Below are positions 43,650-55,375 of a stretch of DNA of 64,000 nt, one piece after another. The translations under genes and the position numbers were made by a program. Below the pieces are notes generated by a model that had not been told where the DNA came from, made no database searches, and saw only the letters and a list, made by a program, of their open reading frames with translations. This stretch comes from Boswellia sacra (lineage: Eukaryota > Streptophyta > Magnoliopsida > Sapindales > Burseraceae): NCBI GenBank assembly GCA_013180625.2, contig SNVD02004742.1:124001-188000 (forward strand), written 5' to 3'. Each line of letters begins with the position of its first letter. The first letter of the stretch is position 1.

Positions 43650-46017
43650 TCCGACCTTACTGGCAGCAAATCGATGACGACGTGCTTATTCTCCAGAGGT
43701 AGGCGGTTAGCTAGGTGTTAATCAACATCTATTTGTAATAGATGGGAGATTTGAGTTAAGAGAAAAAAGGGGGTTAGGGCGTATAAGCTTTTTGCGCTAA
43801 TTAGAAGAAAAGGGAAAATGGTGATTTGAATATCCCGCTAAATAGACACACGCCTATACAAGGAAAAGGCGTACGACTACATTGAGAAGGTGCACCCTTA
43901 CTCCTCACAGGTATTTGAAAAATTTTCTTTTGCCTCCTAAAGTTTAACAAAGTGTTGCTTTGACCTTTTTGCAAGAAAGTCGTACCACAATCCAAGATGA
44001 CATTAAAGTCCCTTCAGATTTCAAAAGTCACACTAATACCTCAACTTAGGAAACGATCCTTGGTTTTCAAAAAACATGTGTGATCGGACCGACCCCTACA
44101 ACAATATCTAAGTCCCCAAAAAATCCATCAATCAAGAATTCCTTCCCTAAGTGGAATCAAAGATTCAAAAATCCATATAAATTCCAAATTATCCCTAGTA
44201 GAGTCCAATCTAATTTCTTCCTAAAGCGAAATCCATATCCAATTCATCCTTAGTTGAACCAAAAAGTCAAAAAACTTTGATCCCAATCCCGAAACAAATA
44301 CCAGGCCAAATCTCATCCCTAGTGGAGCCTCAATACCTGAAAATTGCTACTCCTAAGCATCAAACTTAGCCACACTGAGTAGAAATTCAGTCTCTTCCCC
44401 CAGTATAATCAAAAGTGGACTTTAACGCCTTCCCCAGTGAAGTTAAATCCCATTTTCAGAACCTCAAAATCAAAATTCAATTTCTTCCTTTGTGGAACTC
44501 AGATCCCCAAATTAAAAAATGAATTCTTCCCTAGTGGAGTTCAAATTCAGTTTCGTCCTTAGTAGGGCATAGGTCCTATTCCCATAAACTAATCTTCCCC
44601 AATGGAAACAAAACTCAAATTTGGTCTCCCCAAGTGAAGTTAAAAGCTTAATTTCAATCTCATAAACCGTGCAGATCAAGATTCAGACTCATTCCCAATG
44701 GAACTTAAAAATCTCAAAATCAAAACTCAGCCTTTCCCTAGTGGAATCCAAAACTTCAAAACCAAAACTAATTTTCCCTGATAGAACCTAGAAATTTTAA
44801 ATCACAATTCAAGGTTCTTCCCCAGTGGAGTTCCAAATCCAAATTATAGAGACTCATTCAATCAACAAGACAACCAAGGTCCCATAATTTTCGAACACTA
44901 TGATAAGCCGCCAAGGCTTCAGTTAGACCACCAACGTCCAATCAATTGCCAAGACTTTGATCAGCTGTCGAGGCTTTAGTCAAACCATTAAGGTCCAATA
45001 AGTCGCCAAGACTCTATTAGTTGCCAAGACTTAGATCAGTTGTCAAGGCTTTAATCAGACTATTGATGTCCAATCAGTCACCAAGACTCCAATCAACCAT
45101 CATGGCTCAAAGAGAAAATAAGTCTTCAAGTTGCAAAGTGTGCAAAGAAGGGGGTTTGGGCATCTAGCCTAGAGAAGGTTAAAAAAAAGGGTAAGAATTA
45201 CTTTGTTGATTTTTGTGTTCCCACAAACCCTTCCAAAGTAGGGAGCAAATTGTAGGCATTAAAATTTTTGCCTATGATTTGAGTCCCGACGACGAGCCGT
45301 GGTACCATTGTCAAAGATATTTGTCTCTCAGCCAAAGTTTATAAACTTCCAGAAAACCATCTAAAAAAACCAAAAAATAACCAAAAAACCAAAAAAGCGG
45401 GGAAAATGACAAGAAGAGGCCAGGTAGGTGCCAGAATGGGTAAAATAGGATCACACTTGAGTAACCTAAAGAAGCCCATGGTGGAAGTTTCCAGACGCTG
45501 AAAACCACCCAAAAACCCTAAAAGCTACCTAGAGTAGGCGTGGCTCCTACACAACAAGGGAACCCTCACATTTGTGTGTACAGTCAGCCTACAAAAAAAA
45601 AAGGTGTGAAAGATGAGTAAGAATGTCATGAAGAAGTACAAATCAAGAAAAACTAGAAAAAAATGACAAAAATAACATAGAATAGGCACACGCCTATAGC
45701 GAATAGGCGCACACCTAGAGCATCCTGGCGCATGTCCATTCATAATAGGTGCATGCCTAGTCCAGCTAAAGGCGCATGCCTACATGCCTAGACCAGCTAA
45801 AGGCGCATGCCTAAAGCTGTCTAGAAGTAGGAAACAAGCAGAATAGGCGTCACGCCTACTAGAGTATGTGCACACCTATGCTAGTCATCCTTTACCTCCA
45901 GATAGAATAGGTGCACACCTGTTAATCCAATTGTTGCAGAAAATCAAAATTTGCAAAAAATACACAAGAAATAGCAAAAGATCGTTTAAAACAAAGAGAA
46001 GGACAAAACGACTTACC

Positions 46018-46098
46018 AAAGAGGAAAGGTGCTTGTCTCAGTTTCCCAAGATTGGGAGGTCCCAATTCGTTCGAAGCCTCCTCAATGTTGCTTTCCAT
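46018..46098 (-). pseudogene. PMD exon 1 copy, array unit 3
   Basis: Copy of PMD exon 1 with its donor intact. Unit 3 also carries a second, partial exon 1 with start codon at 47061, created by the 963-bp internal duplication. That one loses its last residues and splice donor at the GGTCC junction (47021-47025). Confidence 0.7.
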
Positions 46099-47983
46099 TC
46101 CGACCTTACTGGCAGCAAATCGATGACGACGTGCTTATTCTCCAGAGGTAGGCGGTTAGCTAGGTGTTAATCAACGTCTATTTGTAAGAGATGGGAGATT
46201 TGAGTTAAGAGAAAAAAGGGGGTTAGGGCGTATAAGCTTTTTGCGCTAATTAGAAGAAAAGGGAAAATGGTGATTTGAATATCCCGCTAAATAGACACAC
46301 GCCTATACAAGGAAAAGGCGTACGACTACATTGAGAAGGTGCACCCTTACTCCTCACAGGTATTTGAAAAATTTTCTTTTGCCTCCTAAAGTTTAACAAA
46401 GTGTTGCTTTGACCTTTTTGCAAGAAAGTCGTACCACAATCCAAGATGACATTAAAGTCCCTTCAGATTTCAAAAGTCACACTAATACCTCAACTTAGGA
46501 AACGATCCTTGGTTTTCAAAAAACATGTGTGATCGGACCGACCCCTACAACAATATCTAAGTCCCCAAAAAATCCATCAATCAAGAATTCCTTCCCTAAG
46601 TGGAATCAAAGATTCAAAAATCCATATAAATTCCAAATTATCCCTAGTAGAGTCCAATCTAATTTCTTCCTAAAGCGAAATCCATATCCAATTCATCCTT
46701 AGTTGAACCAAAAAGTCAAAAAACTTTGATCCCAATCCCGAAACAAATACCAGGCCAAATCTCATCCCTAGTGGAGCCTCAATACCTGAAAATTGCTACT
46801 CCTAAGCATCAAACTTAGCCACACTGAGTAGAAATTCAGTCTCTTCCCCCAGTATAATCAAAAGTGGACTTTAACGCCTTCCCCAGTGAAGTTAAATCCC
46901 ATTTTCAGAACCTCAAAATCAAAATTCAATTTCTTCCTTTGTGAAACTCAGATCCCCAAATTAAAAAATGAATTCTTCCCTAGTGGAGTTCAAATTCAGT
47001 TTCGTCCTTAGTAGGGCATAGGTCCCAATTCGTTCAAAGCCTCCTCAATGTTGCTTTCCATTCCGACCTTACTGGCAGCAAATCGATGACGACGTGCTTA
47101 TTCTCCAGAGGTAGGCGGTTAGCTAGGTGTTAATCAACGTCTATTTGTAAGAGATGTGAGATTTGAGTTAAGAGAAAAAAGGGGGTTAGGGCGTATAAGC
47201 TTTTTGCGCTAATTAGAAGAAAAGGGAAAATGGTGATTTGAATATCCCGCTAAATAGACACACGCCTATACAAGGAAAAGGCGTACGACTACATTGAGAA
47301 GGTGCACCCTTACTCCTCACAGGTATTTGAAAAATTTTCTTTTGCCTCCTAAAGTTTAACAAAGTGTTGCTTTGACCTTTTTGCAAGAAAGTCGTACCAC
47401 AATCCAAGATGACATTAAAGTCCCTTCAGATTTCAAAAGTCACACTAATACCTCAACTTAGGAAACGATCCTTGGTTTTCAAAAAACATGTGTGATCGGA
47501 CCGACCCCTACAACAATATCTAAGTCCCCAAAAAATCCATCAATCAAGAATTCCTTCCCTAAGTGGAATCAAAGATTCAAAAATCCATATAAATTCCAAA
47601 TTATCCCTAGTAGAGTCCAATCTAATTTCTTCCTAAAGCGAAATCCATATCCAATTCATCCTTAGTTGAACCAAAAAGTCAAAAAACTTTGATCCCAATC
47701 CCGAAACAAATACCAGGCCAAATCTCATCCCTAGTGGAGCCTCAATACCTGAAAATTGCTACTCCTTAAGCATCAAACTTAGCCACACTGAGTAGAAATT
47801 CAGTCTCTTCCCCCAGTATAATCAAAAGTGGACTTTAACGCCTTCCCCAGTGAAGTTAAATCCCATTTTCAGAACCTCAAAATCAAAATTCAATTTCTTC
47901 CTTTGTGGAACTCAGATCCCCAAATTAAAAAATGAATTCTTCCCTAGTGGAGTTCAAATTCAGTTTCGTCCTTAGTAGGGCAT
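46058..47983 (+). repeat. 963-bp internal tandem duplication in array unit 3
   Basis: The segment beginning GGTCCCAATTCGTTC at 46058 starts again at 47021. The junction joins ...GGGCATAGGTCC to CAATTCGTT.... GGTCC is present at both parental breakpoints, so the duplication has a 5-bp microhomology. The second copy has a few own differences (GTTCAAAGC for GTTCGAAGC, GATGTGAG for GATGGGAG). Confidence 0.9.
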
Positions 47984-48967
47984 AGGTCCTATTCCCATAA
48001 ACTAATCTTCCCAAATGGAAACAAAACTCAAATTTGGTCTCCCCAAGTGAAGTTAACAGCTTAATTTCAATCTTATCAACAGTGCAGATCAAGATTCAGA
48101 CTCATTCCCAATGGAACTTAAAAATCTCAAAATCAAAACTCAGCCTTTCCCTAGTGGAACCCAAAACTTCAAAACCAAAACTAATTTTCCCTGATAGAAC
48201 CTAGAAATTTTAAATCACAATTCAAGGTTCTTCCCCAGTGGAGTTCCAAATCCAAATTATAGAGACTCATTCAATCAACAAGACAACCAAGGTCCCATAA
48301 TTTTCCAACGCTATGATAAGCCGCCAAGGCTTCAGTTAGACCACCAACGTCCAATCAATTGCCAAGACTTTGATCAGCAGTCGAGGCTTTAGTCAAACCA
48401 TTAAGGTCCAATAAGTCACCAAGACTCTATTAGTTGCCAAGACTTCGATCAGTTGTCAAGGCTTCAATCAGACTATTGATGTCCAATCAGTCACCAAGAC
48501 TCCAATCAACCATCATGGCTCAAAGAGAAAATAAGTCTTCAAGTTGCAAAGTGTGCAAAGAAGGGGGTTTGGGCATCTAGGCTAGAGAAGGTTAAAAAAA
48601 AAGGTAAGAATTACTTTGTTGATTTTTATGTTCCCACAAACCCTTCCAAAGTAGGGAGCAAATTGTAGGCATTAAAATTTTTGCCTGTGATTTGAGTCCC
48701 GACGACGAGTCGTGGTACCATTGTCAAAGATATTTGTCTCTCAGCCAAAGTTTATAAACTTCCAGAAAACCATCTAAAAAAACCAAAAAATAACCAAAAA
48801 ATCAAAAAGGCGGGGAAAATGACGAGAAGAGGCCAGGTAGGCGCCAGAATGGGTAAAATAGGTTCACACTTGAGCAACCTAAAGACGCCCATGGTGGAAG
48901 TTTCCAGGCGCTGAAAACCAACCAAAAACCCTAAAAGCCACCTAGAGTAGGCGTGGCTCCGACACAA

Positions 48968-50218
48968 CAAGGGAACCCTCACATTTGTGGGTACAGTCAG
49001 CCTACAAAAAAAAAAAAATGGTGTGAAAGATGAGTAAGAATGTCATGAAGAAGTACAAATCAAGAAAAACTAGAAAAAAATGACAAAAATAACATAGAAT
49101 AGGCACACACCTATAGCGAATAGGCGCACACCTAGAGCATCCTGGCGCATGTCCATTCATAATAGGTGCATGCCTAGTCCAGCTAAAGGCGCATGCCTAC
49201 ATGCCTAGACCAGCTAAAGGCGCATGCCTAAAGCTATCTAGAAGTAGGAAACAAGCAAAATAGGCGTCACGCCTACTAGAGTATGTGCACACCTATGCTA
49301 GTCATCCTTTACCTCCAGATAGAATAGGTGCACACCTGTTAATCCAATTGTTGCAGAAAATCAAAATTTGCAAAAAATACACAAGAAATAGCAAAAGATC
49401 GTTTAAAACAAAGAGAAGGACAAAACGACTTACCAAAGAGGAAAGGTGCTTGTCTCAGTTTCCCAAGATTGGGAGGTCCCAATTCGTTCGAAGCCTCCTC
49501 AATGTTGCTTTCCATTCCGACCTTACTGGCAGCAAATCGATGACGACGTGCTTATTCTCCAGAGGTAGGTGGTTAGCTAGGTGTTAATCAACGTCCATTT
49601 GTAAGAGATGGGAGATTTGAGTTAAGAGAAAAAAGGGGGTTAGGGCGTATAAGCTTTTTGCGCTAATTAGAAGAAAAGGGAAAATGGTGATTTGAATATC
49701 CCGCTAAATAGACACACGCCTATACAAGGAAAAGGCGTACGACTACATTGAGAAGGCGCACCCTTACTCCTCACAGGTATTTGAAAAATTTTCTTTTGCC
49801 TCCTAAAGTTTAACAAAGTGTTGCTTTGACCTTTTTGCAAGAAAGTCGTACCACAATCCGAAAAGGTAAGAATTACTTTGTTGATTTTTGTGTTCCCACA
49901 AACCCTTCCAAAGTAGGGAGCAAATTGTAGGCATTAAAATTTTTGCCTATGATTTGAGTCCCGACGACGAGCCATGGTACCATTGTCAAAGATATTTGTC
50001 TCTCAGCCAAAGTTTATAAACTTCCAGAAAACCATCTAAAAAAACCAAAAAACCAAAGAGGCTGGGAAAATGACAAGAACAGGCCAGGTAGGCGCCAGAA
50101 TGGGTAAAATAGGTTCACACTTGAGCAACCTAAAGACGCCCATGGTGGAAGTTTCCAGACGCTGAAAACCACCCAAAAACCCTAAAAGCCACCTAGAGTA
50201 GGCGTGGCTCCTACACAA
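48968..50218 (+). repeat. Array unit 4 with a deletion of about 1.2 kb
   Basis: Sequence follows other units up to ACCACAATCC (49859), then continues at AAAAGGTAAGAATTAC. This deletes both short-repeat regions but keeps PMD exon 1 (start codon 49515), the polypurine tract and the LTR start. The join shows no long homology. Confidence 0.9.
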
Positions 50219-50680
50219 CAAGGGAACCCTCACATTTGTGGGTACAGTCAGCCTACAAAAAAAATGGTGTGAAAGATGAGTAAGAATGTCATAAAGAAGT
50301 ACAAATCAAGAAAAACTAGAAAAAAATGACAAAAATAACATAGAATAGGCACACGCCTATAGCGAATAGGCGCACACCTAAAGCATCCTGGCGCATGTCC
50401 ATTCATAATAGGTGCATGCCTAGTCCAGCTAAAAGCGCATGCCTACATGCCTAGATCAGCTAAAGGCGCATGCCTAAAGCTGTCTAGAAGTAGGAAACAA
50501 GCAGAATAGGCGTCACGCCTACAAGAGTATGTGCACACCTATGCTAGTCATCCTTTACCTCCAGATAGAATAGGTGCACACTTGTTAATCCTATTGTTGC
50601 AGAAAATCAAAATTTACGAAAAATACACAAGAAATAGCAAAAGATGGTTTAAAACAAAGAGAAGGACAAAACGACTTACC

Positions 50681-50761
50681 AAAGAGGAAAGGTGCTTGTC
50701 TCAGTTTCCCAAGATTGGGAGGTCCCAATTCGTTCGAAGCCTCCTCAATGTTGCTTTCCAT
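50681..50761 (-). pseudogene. PMD exon 1 copy, array unit 5
   Basis: Same exon and donor as in the other units. Unit 5 has the most private substitutions, for example in intron 1 (AGCTAAAAGCGCATGCC) and upstream. Confidence 0.7.
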
Positions 50762-52344
50762 TCCGACCTTACTGGCAGCAAATCGATGACGACGTGCTTA
50801 TTCTCCAGAGGTAGGCGGTTAGCTAGGTGTTAATCAACGTCCATTTGTAAGAGATGGGAGATTTGAGTTAAGAGAAAAAAGGCGGTTAGGGCGTATAAGC
50901 TTTTTGCACTAAGTAGAAGAAAAGGGAAAATGGTGATTTGAATATCCCGCTAAATAGACACACGCCTATACAAGGAAAAGGCGTACGACTACATTGAGAA
51001 GGTGCACCCTTACTCCTCACAGGTATTTGAAAAATTTTCTTTTGCCTCCTAAAGTTTAACAAAGTGTTGCTTTGACCTTTTTGCAAGAAAGTCATACCAC
51101 AATCCAAGATGACATTAAAGTCCCTTCAGATTTCAAAAGTCACACTAATACCTCAACTTAGGAAACGATCCTTGGTTCTCAAAAAACATGTGTGATCGGA
51201 CTGACCCCTACAAAAATATCTAAGTCCCCAAAAAATCCATCAATCAAGAATTCCTTCCCTATGTGGAATCAAAGATTCAAAAATCCATATAAATTCCAAA
51301 TTATCCTTAGTAGAGTCCAATCTAATTTCTTCCTAAAGCAAAATCCATATCCAATTCATCCTTAGTTGAACCAAAAAGTCAAAAAACTTTTATCCCAATC
51401 CCGAAACAAATACCAGTCCAAATCTCATCCCTAGTGGAGCCTCAATACCTGAAAATTACTACTCCAAAGCATCAAACTTAGCCACACCGAGCAGAAATTC
51501 AGTCTCTTCCCCCAGTATAATCAAAAGTGGACTTTAACGCCTTCCCCAATGAAGTTAAATCCCATTTTCAGAACCTCAAAATCAAAATTCAATTTCTTCC
51601 TTTGTGGAACTCAGATCCCCAAATTAAAAAATGAATTCTTCCCTAGTGGAGTTCAAATTCAGTTTCGTCCTTACTAGGGCATAGGTCCTATTCCCATAAA
51701 CTAATCTTCCCCAATGAAAACAAAACTCAAATTTGGTCTCCCCAAGTGAAGTTAAAAGCTTAATTTCAATCTCATCAACAGTGCAGATCAAAATTCAGAC
51801 TCATTCCCAATGGAACTTAAAAATCTCAAAATCGAAACTCAACCTTTCCCTAGTGGAATCCAAAACTTCAAAACCAAAACTAATTTTCCCTGATAGAACC
51901 TAGAAATTTTAAATCACAATTCAAGGTTCTTCCCTAGTGGAGTTCCAAATCCAAATTATAGAGACTCATTCAATCAACAAGACAACCAAGGTCCTATAAT
52001 TTTCCAACACTATGATAAGCCTCCAAGGCTTCAGTTAGACCACCAACGTCCAATCAATTGCCAAGACTTTGATCAGCTGTCGGGGCTTTAGTCAAACCAT
52101 TAAGGTCTAATAAGTCGCCAAGACTCTATTAGTTGCCAAGACTTCGATCAGTTGTCAAGGCTTCAATCAGATTATTGATGTCCAATCAGTCACCAAGACT
52201 CCAATCAGCCATCATGGCTCAAAGAGAAAATAAGTCTTCAAGTTGCAAAGTGTGCAAAGAAGGGGGTTTGGGCATCTAGCCTAGAGAAGGTTTAAAAAAA
52301 AGGTAAGAATTACTTTGCTGATTTTTGTGTTCCCATAAACCCTT

Positions 52345-52362
52345 CCAAAGTAGGGAGCAAAT
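52345..52362 (+). promoter_or_regulatory. Polypurine tract of the Tat-like element
   Basis: CCAAAGTAGGGAGCAAAT lies directly before the LTR start TGTAGGC at 52363. Confidence 0.7.
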
Positions 52363-54105
52363 TGTAGGCATTAAAATTTTTGCCTATGATTTGAGTCCCG
52401 ACGACGAGCTGTGGTACCATTGTCAAAGATATTTGTCTCTCAGCCAAAGTTTATAAACTTCCAGAAAACCATCTAAAAAAACCAAAAAATAACCAAAAAA
52501 CCAAAAAGGCGGGGAAAATGACAAGAAGAGGCCAGGTAGGTGCCAGAATGGGTAAAATATGTTCACACTTGAGCAACCTAAAGACGCCCATGGTGGAAGT
52601 TTCCAGACGCTGAAAACCACCCAAAAACCCTAAAAGCCACCTAGAGTAGGCATGGCTCCTACACAACAAGGCGCATCCTTGTATGTTGAGTAGGCGCACA
52701 CCTACTCTCAGGATCCCACATTGAAAAAATATGCCTCTTGTACTACTACAGTTTAGCTATATAAACATTTATTGTTTTTAGTATCAAGCATGGAAGACAT
52801 ACGAGGAATTGGTGGAGTAAACTCAAAATTAATTCCTAAAAACTTTGTCTAAGGTTTTCTCTACTAAAACCTTGACAAATTAGTTTTCTTCAAGTTCAAG
52901 CTCTGCAAGTGAGGTAATTATCCTTGAAAAGGGTACAAAATTGAGGGCCTAGTTCTTAATTCTTTTCTTAGTTTTCTTAAATGTTTTATTAGTAACATGT
53001 TTAGGTTATTTGTCAAGTGAAGAAGCATGTTTAGGAGTAATGTTTAGTTTGGTTTTAATTATTTTTATGGCCATGTTTAGTTAAGTAATTAGTTAATCAA
53101 TTGCTTTATTTAGTTAGTTGACCAATTAGTTAATTATTTAGTTAGCTTGTTAGTTAAGTATCATTAGATTAGGATTAGTTAAGCAATGAATGCTAAGTTC
53201 ATTCGTACATGCTTAAGTAATTATGGCTATGCCATGTTAGAGATTAGTGTCTTGATTATGTATGAATGTTAAAGAGTTGAAATGATGAATGGGTGCTCAT
53301 GGTGTTATGATGTCATACATTTTTAATTAAATTATCTTGTTAGAAATATGTTTTAAGAGTCTCATCTTGTTAGATCATAATTGAAACTGATTAGGTGTTC
53401 AACATATGAAAACCTATTTTAGGCCATGAATAGGTGTGCGCCTATTCTTGATTTAGCAAAGGCGCGCTCCTCTTTCAAAAGTAGGCACATGCCTATTTAT
53501 CCTATTTATGGTTCAGAATGCAAAATTCACTTTTCTTATAAATTCTTTGAATGATATTTCTTATGGTCAGTTACCTTATTTACTTCTATTAATTAATCAC
53601 TTTTTCCATGATTATTTACTCCTATGTGACATGAACTAGTCTTTAAATGCTTTGAATGATATTTCTTATGGTCAGTTATCTTATTTGCATGGATTATGAA
53701 GTGTTAATTGAATCTCTCTTATAACTCTCATTATACATCATTTAATTTTATGCAATATTTGGACAAATCATTGTAATCCCATCCCTCAAATCCCCATGTT
53801 TGAAAGGCAATTGTAACTCTATTCTCCTCCACTCTTTCTATGCATGGATATAAACTGCCGCACCCACATGTTATTAAAAAGAAAACTTGATTGTGTGTAA
53901 AAATGAATCTAGGATCAAGATTGATAGAATTGATGATCTAGAAAATCTCAACCTAATAAACCCTAGTGGAGGCCGACCTTTGTCTGGGTGGACCGAAAGT
54001 CCATACCTAACTTCCTGAACCCAGCTCTGAAGGGGTGACGAGTAGTTAGGTTTAGCAGCAAGGGATCTGCTACTGTCACTCACATTTTTCCTACGGTTAA
54101 TTACA
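52363..54105 (+). mobile_element. Complete Tat-like LTR closing the array
   Basis: Runs from TGTAGGCATT to GGTTAATTACA (1743 bases; ends TGTA..TACA). The first 304 bases equal the LTR piece in each array unit; after the CAAGG at 52667 it continues with unique LTR sequence. A TATA box, AGCTATATAAAC, lies at about 52755-52766. TAGGTGTGCGCCTA and related palindromes lie at 53429-53500, and short ORFs here are not genes. At 54110 follows TGGCGACTCCATTTC, a Tat-type primer site, so this LTR has a polypurine tract on one side and a primer site on the other, as after recombination between neighbouring elements. Confidence 0.8.
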
Positions 54106-54430
54106 TAAATGGCGACTCCATTTCGATTCTCTAGACCCTACCTTCATAGCTTGGCCTGATAACCCTCTGAGTCTCCTTATGGAGCTCAGAAAAGTAGTGC
54201 CAAGGTCACCATGACTTTGGCGAGATGGAAGCCCATCCACATACTCCTAACTATGCATTGTTGTCTTAAGGCAAGTGAACCACATCCCCATTCACAAGAG
54301 AGTACTGCATATCTTCAAGATGAGGCTGGGCGTGACTCTGTAGAGTTGGCTCTAAATGGATGGCTTCCTCCTGCAGTGAAATATGACATGTTACAATACA
54401 TTAAACAAAAAGATTATGAACTTAGCATCT
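54106..54430 (+). other. Tat-like primer site and leader, no recognised gene
   Basis: TGGCGACTCC at 54110-54119, then leader-like sequence. The frame 54211-54432 (73 codons) has no family I recognise. Confidence 0.5.
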
Positions 54431-54716
54431 AATATATTAAAGTTTCAAGGGACCTTGAGATCCTCAACATCCAGTCCATGCTTATCTCTTAGCTCTTGGA
54501 CCTCCTTTTGCAACTCTCAGACCTCTTTTCGCAGCTTATAGACCTCCTCATGCAATGTCTGAATCTCCTTAGCTTATTTAGCATGCTCCTCCCGAAGCAC
54601 TTTTAGAAGATTTGCAAGAGTAGCAGCTAACTTTGCACGTTGGGCAACAAACTCAGCCCGAATAGCATCCAACAAACCTATTGGGATAGTAAAATTAGAA
54701 GTGCCCTGCATGGAAC
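54431..54716 (-). pseudogene. Coiled-coil protein fragment
   Basis: The minus strand reads TSNFTIPIGLLDAIRAEFVA, then QRAKLAATLANLLKVLREEH, and heptad-rich pieces around EVYKLRKEV and ELQKEVQELRDKHGLDVEDL, broken by two stops. This is a coiled coil of unknown origin, perhaps the C-terminal part of a Tat-associated antisense ORF. A specific function cannot be given. Confidence 0.45.
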
Positions 54717-54879
54717 ACAAGACTGATTAGTCCAAAAAATAAACAAAAGATGTTACTTATAACTGTGAATAGGGCATTCATTCAGTCAGAGCGTTTGTGA
54801 CCATGATACTGTGTTAGAGCCTCTTTCAAGACTTAAGAAAACACAAATGAGCCATAGGCACATCTAAAGAACGGAGTTG

Positions 54880-55375
54880 TAATCCAATTATTGAATTGGG
54901 AATGAATGAGGGCAATCCAATCCCTCGCTTTAGGGCCTAAACTACCCTTATCTCTCAAAAATGGATTCAAGAAGTTAGGTACGAGCCACTTACCGCGCTC
55001 GAATCTAAATCCGACCTCTATTAGGATATACCAAATAAGAATAGCTTAAGCTATTATACAGTCCATTTATGTTGTTTGTTTCATGCACACAAGGTTCGCT
55101 TTATCTTCATTAAGCACGTAGGGTGATTTTCCATAAATACAATTTGTATATTCATACAAAGAAAGAGGGAGAATAATTGAATTACATTCCTTTTGAAACA
55201 TGGGGGATAAGGGATAGAATTAAATTTTTTCTTCAACAAATAAAGTAAGTTCTACTTTTAAACACTTTAAAATATCCATTCATTCCTAGTATATTTATAT
55301 AATTCAAATATCAAATATAAACAATCAATTTGAGACTCAATAAATAGTAAATTCCTCACCACCATATGTGAGTCT
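54880..55375 (-). mobile_element. Tat-like LTR 3' end, minus strand
   Basis: Inverted counterpart of 30096-30282 (GGACTGTATAATA, TATCCTAATAGAGGTCGG, GTACCTAACTTCTTGAATCC, GCGAGGGATTGGATTGCCC, read on the minus strand). It is cut at 55376 by the family B element. No coding content. Confidence 0.6.

Larger units (their letters stand above)
40658..52666 (+). repeat. Five-unit tandem array, about 2449-bp unit
   Basis: Units start at the five-base CAAGG: 40658-43105 (2448), 43106-45554 (2449), 45555-48967 (3413), 48968-50218 (1251) and 50219-52666 (2448). Units are nearly identical. Plus-strand order in a unit: start of PMD exon 2 (reversed), intron with palindromic motifs, PMD exon 1 (reversed), upstream DNA, a region of CCCTAGTGGAGTT-like short repeats, a region of GCCAAGACT-like short repeats, polypurine tract, first 304 bases of a Tat-like LTR. 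Unit 3 has a 963-bp internal duplication, and unit 4 lacks about 1.2 kb. Small ORFs that recur in each unit are shadows or exon 1. Confidence 0.95.

Noticed and set aside
40971..50833. Repeated 85-100 codon ORF on the plus strand in each array unit (starting MHTYASHPLPP)
   Set aside because: It lies antisense to PMD intron 1 and exon 1, recurs only because the unit is repeated, and has no recognisable family.
40613..52699. Hydrophobic minus-strand ORFs (MNGHAPGCSRC, MVFSVWKLPPW, MDCGTTFLQKG types) in the array
   Set aside because: Their Phe/Leu-rich look comes from A/T-rich intron and LTR sequence read in reverse. They change length with single-base differences between units.
54211..54432. 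73-codon plus-strand ORF after the Tat-like primer site
   Set aside because: Reads like a soluble peptide but matches no gag feature I know and stands alone; not enough support for a gene.
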